Below are positions 54,935 through 64,000 of a stretch of DNA of 64,000 nt, piece after piece (position 1 is the first letter of the stretch; each line of letters begins with the position of its first letter). The notes below the pieces were generated by a model. It searched no databases. It was not told the DNA's origin and worked only from the letters and a program-made list of their open reading frames with translations. A program made the position numbers and the translations under genes. The DNA comes from Symbiodinium natans. Lineage: Eukaryota > Sar > Dinophyceae > Suessiales > Symbiodiniaceae. The stretch covers positions 463,797 through 527,796 of the forward strand of contig CAJNDS010001746.1 of assembly GCA_905221605.1 (NCBI GenBank), written 5' to 3'.

Positions 54935-57900
54935 CAAGAGGGGCATCTTGGCCGAATCCGGGTTTCAAGTTGGACCCAAGAAAGGCATCTTGGCCGAATC
55001 CAGGTTTCAAGTTGGACCCAAGAAAGGCATCTTGGCCGAATCCAGGTTTCAAGTTGGGCCCAAGAGGGGCAAGAGTGGCATCTTGGCCGAATCCAGGTTT
55101 CAAGTTGGACCCAAGAGTGGCATCTTGGCCGAATCCAGGTTTCAAGTTGGGCCCAAGAGGGGCATCTTGGCCGAATCCGGGTTTCAAGTTGGGCCCAAGA
55201 AAGGCATCTTGGCCGAATCCAGGTTTCAAGTTGGGCCGAATCCGGGTTTCAAGTTGGGCCCAAGAGGCCGAATCCGGGTTTCAAGTTGGGCCCAAGAAAG
55301 TCATCTTGGCCGAATCCAGGTTTCAAGCTGGACCCAACAAAGGCATCTTGGCCGAATCCAGGTTTCAAGTTGGGCCCAAGAGGGGCATCTTGGCCGAATC
55401 CGGGTTTCAAGTTGGGCCCAAGAGGGGCATCTTGGCCGAATCCAGGTTTGAAGTTGGGTCCAGGTTTCTAGTTGGGCCCAAGAGGGGCATCTTGGCCGAA
55501 TCCGGGTTTCAAGTTGGGCCCAAGAGGGGCATCTTGGCCGAATCCAGGTTTCAAGTTGGGCCCAAGAGGGGCATCTTGGCCGAATCCGGGTTTCAGTTGG
55601 GCAAGAGGGGCATCTTTGCCGAACTCAGGTTTCAAGTTGGGCCCAAGAAAGGCATCTTGGCCGAATCCAGGTTTCAAGCTGAGCCCAAGAGGGGCATCTT
55701 GGCCGGGTCCGGGTTTCAAGTTGGACCCAAGAGTGGCATCTTGGCCGAATCCAGGTTTCAAGTTGGGCCCAACAGGGGCATCTTGGGTGAATCCGGGTTT
55801 CAAGTTGGGCCCAAGAGGGGCATCTTGGCCGAATCCAGGTTTCAAGTTGGGCCCAAGAGTGGCATCTTGGCCGAATCCAGGTTTCAAGTTGGGCCCAAGA
55901 AAGGATGTTGGCCGAAACCGGGTTTCAAGTTGGGCCCAAGAGGGCATCTTGGCCGAATCCAGGTTTCAAGTTGGGCCCAAGAAAGGAATCTTGGCCGACT
56001 CCGGGTTTCAAGTTGGGCTCAAGAGGGGAATCCGTCAAGTTGGGCCCAAGAGGGGCATCTTGGCCGAATCCGGGTTTCAAGTTGGGCCCAAGAGGGGCAT
56101 CTTGGCCGAATCCAGGTTTCCAGTTGGGGCATCTTGGCCGTCCAGGTTTCAAGTTGGGCCCAAGAGGGGCATCTTGGCCGAATCCGGGTTTCAAGTTGGG
56201 CCTAAGAGGGGCATCTTGGCCGAATCCAGGTTTCAAGTTGGGCCCAAGAGGGGCATCTTGGCCGAATCCAGGTTTCAAGTTGGGCCCAAGAGGGGCGTCT
56301 TGGCCGAAGCCAGGTTTCAAGTTGGGCCAAGAGGGGCATCTTGGCCGAAGCCAGGTTTCAAGTTGGGCCCAACAGGGGCATCTTGGCCGAATCCAGGTTT
56401 CACGTTGGGCCAACAGGGGCACCTTGGCCGAATCCAGGTTTCAAGTTGGGCCCAAGAGTGGCATCTTGGCCGAATCCAGGTTTCAAGTTGGGCCCAAGAG
56501 GGCCATCTTGGCCGAATCCGGGTTTCAAGTTGGGCCCAAGAGTGGCATCTTGGCCGAATCCAGGTTTCAAGTTAGGCCCAAGAAAGGCATCTTGGCCGAA
56601 TCCAGGTTTCAAGTTGCGAATCCGGGTTTCAAGTTGGGCCCAAGAGGGGCATTCGGGTTTCAAGTTGGGCCCAAGAGGGGCATCTTGGCCGAATGCAGGT
56701 TTCAAGTTGGGCTCAAGAAAGGCATCTTGGCCGAATCCAGGTTTCAAGTTGGGCCCAAGAGGGGCATCTTGGCGGAAACCAGGTTTCAAGCATCTTGGCC
56801 GAATCCAGGTTTCAAGTAGGGCCCAAGAAAGGCATCCTGGCCGAATCCGGGTTTCAAGTTGGGCCCAAGAGGGGCATCTTGGCCGAATCCAGGTTTCAAG
56901 TTGGCCGAATCCGGGTTTCAAGTTCGGCCCAAGAGGGGCATCTTGGCCGAATGCAGGTTTCAAGTTGGGCCCAAGAGGGGCATCTTGGCCGAATCCAGGT
57001 TTCAAGTTGGGCCCAAGAAAGGCATCTTGGCCGAAGGGCCCAAGAGATACATCTTGGCCGAATCCAGGTTTCAAGTTGGGCCCAAGAGGGGCATCTTGGC
57101 CGAATCCAGGTTTCAAGCTGGGCGTAAGAGGGGCATCTTGGCCGAATCCAGGTTTCAAGTTGGGCCCAAGAGGGGCATCTTGGCCGAACCCAGGTTTCAA
57201 GTTGGGCCAGGGGCATCTTGGCCGAATCCAGGTTTCAAGTTGGGCCCAAGAGGGGCATCTTGGCCGAATCCGGGTTTCAAGTTAGGCCCAAGAGGGGCAT
57301 CTTGGCCGAATCGGGCCCAAGAGGGGCATCTTGGCCGAATCCAGGCCCCCAAGAAAGGCATCTTGGCCGAGTCCAGGTTTCAAGTTGGGCCAAAGAGGGG
57401 CACCAGGCTTCAAGTTGGGCCCATCAGGCGAATCTTGGCCGAATCCGGGTTTCAATTTGGGCCCAAAAGGGGCATCTTGGCCGAATCCAGGGTTCAAGTT
57501 GGGCCCAAGAGGGGCATCTTGGCCGCATCCGGGTTTCAAGCTGGGCCCAAGAGGGGCATCTTGGCCGAATCGGGCCCCAAGTTGGGTTTAAGAAGGGCAT
57601 CTTGGCCGAATCCGGGTTTCAACTTGGACCCAAGAAAGGCATCTTGGCCGAGTCCAGGTTTCAAGTTGGTCCCAAGAGGGGCACCAGGCTTCAAGTTGGG
57701 CCCATCAAGGGGAATCTTGGCCGAATCCGGGTTTCAATTTGGGCATCTTGGCCGAAGCCAGGTTTCAAGTTGGGCCAAGAGGGGCATCTTGGCCGAAGCC
57801 AGGTTTCAAGTTGGGCCCAACAGGGGCATCTTGGCCGTGTCCAGGTTTCAAGTTGGGCCCAAGAGGGGCGTCTTGGCCGAATCCAGGTTTCAAGTTGGGC

Positions 57901-60900
57901 CCAAGAGGGGCATCTTGGCCGAATCCAGGTTTCAAGTTGGGCCCAACAGGAGCAGTCTTGGCCGAATCCAGGTTTCAAGTTGGGCCCAAGAGGGGCATCT
58001 TGGCCGAATCCAGGTTTCAAGTTGGGCCCAAGAAAGGCGTCTTGGCCGAATCCGGGTTTCAAGAGGGGCATCTTGGCCGAATCCAGGTTTCAAGTTGGGC
58101 CCAAGAGGAGCATCTTGGCCGAATCCGGGTTTCGGGCCCAAGAGGGGCATCTTGGCCCAATCCGGGTTTCAAGTTGGGCCCAAGAAGGGCATCTTGGCCG
58201 AATCCAGGTTTCAAGTTGGGCCCAAGAGGGGCATCTTGGCCGAATCCAGGTTTCAAGTTGGGCCCAAGAGGGGCATCTTGGCCGAATCCAGGTTTCAAGT
58301 TGAGCCCAAGAAAGGCATCTCGGCTGAATCCAGGTTTCAAGTTGGGCCCAAGAGAGGCATCTTGGCCGAATCCGGGGTTTCAAGTTGGGCCCAAGAAAGG
58401 CATCTTGGCCGAAACCAGGTTTCAAGTTGGGCCCAAGAGGGGCATCTTGGCGGAATCCGGGTTTCAAGTTGGGCCCAAGAGGGGCATCTTGGCCGAATCC
58501 AGGTTTCAAGTTGGGCCCAAGAGGGGCATCTTGGCCGAATCCGGGTTTCAAGTTGGGCCCAAGAGGGGCATCTTGGCCGAATCCAGGTTTCAAGTTGGGC
58601 CCAAGAAAGGCATCTTGGCCGAATCCAGCATTCAAGTTGGGCCGAAGAGGGGCATCTTGGCCGAATCCAGCTTTCAAGCTGGGCCCAAGCGGGGCATCTT
58701 GGCCGAATCCGGGTTTCAAGTTGGGCCCAACAGGGGCATCTTGGCCGAATCCGGGTTTCAAGTTGGGCTCAAGAAGGGCATCTTGGCCGAATCCAGGTTT
58801 CAAGTTGGGCCCAAGAGGGGCGGCCGAATCCGGGTTTCAAGTTGGGCATCTTGGCCGAATCCAGGTTTCAAGTTGGGCCCAAAAGGGGAATCTTGGCCGA
58901 ATCCGGGTTTCATCTTGGCCGAATCCAGGTTTCAAGTTGGCCGAATCCACGTTTCAAGTTGAGCCCAAGCCGAATCCAGGTTTCAAGTTGGGCCCAAGAG
59001 GGGCATCTTGGCCGAATCCGGGTTTCAAGTTGGGCACAAGAAGGGCATCTTGGCCGAATCCAGGTTTCAAGTTGGGCCCAAGAGGGGCATCTTGGCCGAA
59101 TCCAGGTTTCAAGCAGGTTTCAAGTTGGGCCCAACAGGGGCATCTTGGCCGAATCCAGGTTTCAAGTTGGGCCCAAGAGGGGCATCTTGGCGGAATCCAG
59201 GTTTCAAGTTGGGCCCAAGAGGGTCGTCTTGGCCGAATCCAGGTTTCAAGTTGGGCCCAAGAGGGGCATCTTGGCCGATCTTGGCTGAATCCAGGTTTCA
59301 AGTTGAGGTTTCAAGTTGGGCCCAACAGGGGCATCTTGGCCGAATCCAGGTTTCAAGTTGGGCCCAAGAGGAGCATCTTGGCCCAATCCGGGTTGTCCAA
59401 GAGGGGCATCTTGGCCGAATCCAGGTTTCAAGATGGCCTTAGAGGGGCGTCTTGGCCGAATCCAGGTTTCAAGTTGGGCCCAAAAAGGGCATCTTGCCGA
59501 ATCCAGGTTTCAAGTTGGGCCCAACAGGGGCATCTTGGCCGAATCCTGGTTTCAAGTTGGGCCCAACAGGGGCATCTTGGCCGAATCCAGGTTTCAAGTT
59601 GGGCCCACCAGGGGCATTCTTGGCCGAATCCAGGTTTCAAGTTGGGCCCAAGAGGGGCATCTTGGCCGAATCCAGGTTTCAAGTTGGGCCCAAGAGGGGC
59701 ATCTTGGCCGAATCCAGGTTTCAAGTTGGGCCCGGGCATCCTGTCCGAATCCAGGTTTCAAGTTGGGCCCAACAGGGGCATCTTGGCCGAATCCAGGTTT
59801 CAAGTTGGGCCCAAGAGGAGCATCTTGGCCCAATCCGGGTTGTCCAAGAGGGGCATCTTGGCCGAATCCAGGTTTCAAGATGGGCCCCAGAGGGGCGTCT
59901 TGGCCGAATCCAGGTTTCAAGTTGGGCCCAAAAAGGGCATCTTGCCGAATCCAGGTTTCAAGTTGGGCCCAACAGGGGCATCTTGGCCGAATCCTGGTTT
60001 CAAGTTGGGCCCAACAAGGGCATCTTGGCCGAATCCAGGTTTCAAGTTGGGCCCACCAGGGGAATCTTGGCCGAATCCAGGTTTCAAGTCGGGCCCAAGA
60101 GGGGCATCTTGGCCGAATCCGGGGTTTCAAATTGGGCCCAAGAAAGCCATCTTGGCCCAATCCAGGTTCCAAGTTGGGCCCAAGAGGGGCATCTTGGCCG
60201 AATCCGGGTTTCAAGTTGGGCGCAACAGGGGCATCTTTGCCGAATCCAGGTTTCAAGTTGGGCCCAAGAGGGGCATCTCGGCCGAATCCGGGTTTCAAGT
60301 TGGGCCCAAGAGGGGCATCTTGGCCGAATCCAGGTTTCAAGTTGGGCCCAAGAAAGGCATCTTGGCCGAATCCAGCTTTCAAGCTGGGCCCAAGAGGGGC
60401 ATCTTGGCCGAATCCAGGTTTCAAGTTGGGCCCAAAAGGGGCATCTTGGCCGAATCCGGGTTTCAAGTTGGGCCCAACAGGGGCATCTTGGCCGAATCCG
60501 GGTTTCAAGTTGTGCCCAAGAGGGGCATCTTGGCCGAATCCAGGTTTCAAGTTGGGCCCAAGAGGGGCATCTTGGCCGAAGCCGGGTTTGAAGTTGGGCA
60601 TCTTGGCCGAATCCAGGTTTCAAGTTGGGCGCAAGAGGGGCATCTTGGCCGAGTGCGGGTTTCAAGTTGGGCATCTTGGCCGAATCCAGGTTTCAAGTTG
60701 GGCCCAAGAGGGGAACCTTGGCCGAATCCGGGTTTCAATGTGCGCCCAAGAGGGGCATCTTGGCCGAATCCAGGTTTCAAGTTGGGCCCAAGAAGGGCAT
60801 CTTGGCCGAGTCCAGGTTTCAAGTTGGCCGAATCTAGGCCCAAAAAGGGCATTTTGGCGGAATCCAAGTTTCGATTTGGGCCTCAGAGGGGCATCTTGGC

Positions 60901-63900
60901 CGAATCCGGGTTTCAAGTCGGGCCCAAGAGGGGCATCTTGGCCGAATCCAGTTTTCAAGCAGGTTTCAAGTTGGGCCCAACAGGGGCGAATCCAGGGGAA
61001 TCTTGGCCAAATCCGGGTTTCAATTTGGGCCCAAAAGGGGCATCTTGGCCGAATCCAGGTTTGAAGTTGGGCCCAAGAAGGGCATCTTGGCCGAGTCCAG
61101 GTTTCAAGTTGGCCGAATCTAGGCCCAAAAAGGGCATCTTGGCGGAATCCAGGTTTCGAGTTGGGCCTAAGAGGGGCATCTTGGCCGAATCCAGGTTTCA
61201 AGTCGGGCCCAAGAGGGGCATCTTGGCCGAATCCAGTTTTCAAGCAGGTTTCAAGTTGGGCCCAACAGGGGCGAATCCAGGGGAATCTTGGCCAAATCCG
61301 GGTTTCAATTTGGGCCCAAAAGGGGCATCTTGGCCGAATCCAGGTTTGAAGTTGGGCCCAAGAAGGGCATCTTGGCCGAGTCCAGGTTTCAAGTTGGCCG
61401 AATCTAGGCCCAAAAAGGGCATCTTGGCGGAATCCAGGTTTCGAGTTGGGCCTAAGAGGGGCATCTTGGCCGAATCCAGGTTTCAAGTCGGGCCCAAGAG
61501 GGGCATCTTGGCCGAATCCAGTTTTCAAGCAGGTTTCAAGTTGGGCCCAACAGGGGCGAATCCAGGGGAATCTTGGCCAAATCCGGGTTTCAATTTGGGC
61601 CCAAAAGGGGCATCTTGGCCGAATCCAGGTTTCAAGTTGGGCCCAAGAGGGGCGTCTTGGCCGAATCCAGGTTCAAGTTGGGCCCAAGAGGGGCATCTTG
61701 GGCGAATCCAGGTTTCAAGTTGGGCCCAAGAGGGGGCATCTTGGCCGAACCCAGGTTTCAAGTTGGGCCCAACAGGGGCATTCTTGGCCGGGTTTCAAGT
61801 CGGGCCCAAGAAGGGCATCTTGGTCGAATCCAGGTTTCAAGTTGGGCCCAAGAGGGGGCATCTTGGCCTTCAAGTTGGGCTCAACAGGGGCATCTTGGCC
61901 GAATCCAGGTTTCAAGTTGGGCCCAAAAGGGGAACCTTGGCCGAATCCGGGTTGCAATTTGGGCCCAAGAGGGGCATCTTGGCCCAATCCAGGTTTCAAG
62001 TTGGGCCCAAGAAGGGCATCTTGGCCGAATCCAGGTTTGCATCTTGGCCGAATCCAGGTTTCAAGTTGGGCCCAAGAGGGGCACCTTGGCCGAATCCGGG
62101 TTTCAAGTTGGGGCATCTTGGCCGAATCCAGGTTTCAAGTTGGGCCCAAGAGGGGCATCTTGGCCGAATCCAGGTTTCAAGCAGGTTTCAAGTTGGGCCC
62201 AACAGGGGCATCTTGGCCGAATCCAGGTTTCAAGTTGGGCCCAAGAGGGACATCTTGGCCGAATCCAGGTTTCAAGTTGGGCCCGGGCATCCTGTCCGAA
62301 TCCAGGTTTCAAGTTGGGCCCAACAGGGGCATCTTGGCCGAATCCAGGTTTCAGGCTGGGCCCAACAGGGGCATCTTGGCCTTCAAGTTGGGCTCAACAG
62401 GGGCATCTTGGCCGAATCCAGGTTTCAAGTTGGGCCCAACAGGGGCATCTTGGCCGAATCCAGGTTTCAAGTTGGGCCCAAGAGGGGCATCTTGGCCGAA
62501 TCCAGGTTTCAAAGTTGGGCCCAAGAGGAGCATCTTGGCCGAATCCGGGTTTCAAGTTGGGCCCAAGAGGGGCATCTTGGCCGAATCCAGGTTTCAAGAT
62601 GGGCCCAAGAGGGGCGTCTTGGCCGAATCCAGGTTTCAAGTTGGGCCCAAAAAGGGCATCTTGGCGGAATCCAGGTTTCGAGTTGGGCCCAAGAGGGGCA
62701 TCTTGGCCGAATCCAGAGGGGATATTGGCCGAATCCAGGTTTCAAGTTGGGCCCAAGAGGGGCATCTTGGCCGAGTCCAGGTTTCAAGTTGGGCCCAACA
62801 GGGGCATCTTGGCCGAATCCAGGTTTCAAGTTGGGCCCAACAGGGGCATCTTGGCCGAATCCAGGTTTCAAGTTGGGCCCACCAGGGGAATCTTGGCCGA
62901 ATCCAGGTTTCAAGTCGGGCCCAAGAGGGGCATCTTGGCCGAATGCAGGTTGCCAAAGAGGGGCATCTTGGCCCAATCCAGGTTTCGAGTTGGGCCCAAA
63001 GAGGGGCATGGGTCAACAGTTCCATCTTGGCCCAATCCAGGTTTCAAGTTGGGCCCAACAGGGGCATCTTGGCCGAATCCAGGTTTCAATTTGGTCCCAA
63101 GAGGGGCATCTTGGCCGAATCCAGGTTTCAATTTAAGCCCAAAGAGGGGCACCTTGGCCGAATCCAGGTTTCAAGTTGGGCCCAAGAGGGGCATCTTGGC
63201 CGAGTCCGGGTTTCAAGTTGGGCCCAAGAGGGGCGTCTTGGCCGAATCCGTGGGCCCAAGAGGGGCATCTTGGGGCATCTTGGCTTCAAGTTGGGCCCAA
63301 CAGGGGCATCTTGGCCGAATCCAGGTTTCAAGTTGGGCCCAAGAGGGAATCCAGGTTTCAAGTTGGGCCCAACAGGGGCATCTTGGCCGAATCCGGGTTT
63401 CAAGTTGGGCCCAACAGGGGCATCTTGGCCGAATCCAGGTTTCAAGCTTGGCCGAATCCAGGTTTCCAGTTGGGCCCCACAGAGGCATCTTGGCCGAATC
63501 CAGGTTTCAAGTTGGGCCCAACAGGGGCATCTTGGCCGAATCCAGGTTTCAAGTTGGGCCCAACAGGGGCATCTTGGCCGAACCCAGTTTTCAAGTTGGG
63601 CCCAAGAGAGGCATCTTGGCCGAATCCAGGTTTCAAGTTGGGCCCAAGAGGGGCATCTTGCCTGAATCCAGGTTTCAAGTTGGGCCCAAGAGGGGCATCT
63701 TGGCCGAATCCAGGTTTCAAGTTGGGCCCAACAGGGGCATCTTGGCCGAATCCAGGTTTCAAGTTGGGCCCAACAGGGGCATCTTGGCCGAATCCAGGTT
63801 TCAAGTTGGGCCCAAAAGGGCCATCTTGGCCGAATCCAGGTTTCAAGTTGGGCCCAACAGGGGCATCTTGGCCGAATCCAGGTTTCAAGTTGGGCCCAAG

Positions 63901-64000
63901 AAAGGCATCTTGGCCGAATCCAGCTTTCAAGTTGGGCCCAAGAGGGGCATCTTGGCCGAATCCAGGTTTCAAGTTGGGCCCAAGAGGGGCATCTTGGCCG
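54935..64000. repeat. Giant 42-bp minisatellite, more than 200 copies, running off the window
   Basis: The unit is GGCATCTTGGCCGAATCCAG followed by GTTTCAAGTTGGGCCCAAGA and GG, 42 bases. It holds the self-complementary TTGGGCCCAA. Units vary mainly at three places: CCAGG or CCGGG, GAGG or GAAAGG or GAGTGG, and AAGAGG or AACAGG. There are also truncated units. Because 42 is a multiple of three and the unit lacks stops in all three + frames and two - frames, it gives ORFs of up to 1,583 codons (GASWPNPGFKLGPR, HLGRIQVSSWAQEG and GILAESRFQVGPKR forwards). The frames are broken and resumed by non-triplet indels, and no start, flanking domain or codon signature singles out one frame. I read it as non-coding. 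By position it lies in the unfinished pyrophosphatase intron. Confidence 0.95.

Noticed and set aside
58385..63136. A 1,583-codon open frame and many others across 54.9-64 kb
   Set aside because: They arise from a stop-free 42-bp tandem unit; several frames on both strands are equally open and frame changes at indels go unpunished. There is no flanking domain and no start context.
54935..64000. CRISPR-like array
   Set aside because: Units follow head to tail with no unique spacers, and the surrounding genes are eukaryotic.
1..64000. Relict spliced-leader sequence marking retroposed genes
   Set aside because: I looked for the TTTTGGCTCAAG end typical of dinoflagellate spliced leaders. Only partial words (CCGTAGCCA near 9105, TTGGCTCA near 16119) were seen, which is not enough.

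Overview
The window looks like nuclear DNA of a dinoflagellate, probably of the Suessiales/Symbiodiniaceae type. The evidence is indirect: every convincing gene is on the + strand and is split into very short exons (about 27 to 110 bases). Those exons join in frame only if many introns start with GC or GA as well as GT and end in AG. Degenerate TTTAGGG-like tracts and abundant microsatellites fit this too. I cannot name the species. No gene is continuous, so genes were found by reading conserved family motifs across exon junctions, not by ORF length. Nearly all long ORFs in the window are repeat artefacts.

Layout. 1-13 kb holds no complete gene: G/C homopolymer tracts, two weak coiled-coil exons (3.5-4.2 kb), a C-terminal exon with two CxxC pairs (5.62-5.75 kb), a telomere-like tract and one copy of a dispersed hairpin repeat. 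13.06-25.96 kb carries exons covering both halves of a 12-TM organophosphate/phosphate antiporter (GlpT/UhpC/SLC37 branch of the MFS). Between its two halves lies an apparently near-complete SLC25 mitochondrial-carrier-type gene (20.25-23.10 kb). A secreted ricin-B/discoidin-like first exon (16.63-17.11 kb) lies inside another MFS intron. 26-33 kb has a second dispersed-repeat copy, an acidic DEG repeat, a coiled-coil protein and a very clean 147-bp MITE. 34.58-36.88 kb encodes a CCCH zinc-finger protein with a Gly/Cys-rich tail, its first visible exon placed between opposed GA and CT microsatellites. 40.07-47.66 kb is an ABCG half-transporter with all nucleotide-binding motifs. 50.31-53.09 kb is the N-terminal part of a membrane H+-pyrophosphatase of the K+-independent (AVP2-like) type. 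Its next intron never closes in the window; it contains an AT-rich island, a foldback element and more than 9 kb of a 42-bp minisatellite that runs off the end.

Taken together the identifiable genes are mostly membrane transporters (sugar-phosphate antiporter, SLC25-type carrier, ABCG exporter, proton pump). I see no evidence of an operon or a shared pathway; same-strand runs of unrelated genes are usual in dinoflagellates. The most unusual items are the gene-within-gene arrangement at 13-26 kb, the dominance of GC donors in the ABCG gene, the MITE, and the giant minisatellite apparently sitting in a pump intron.
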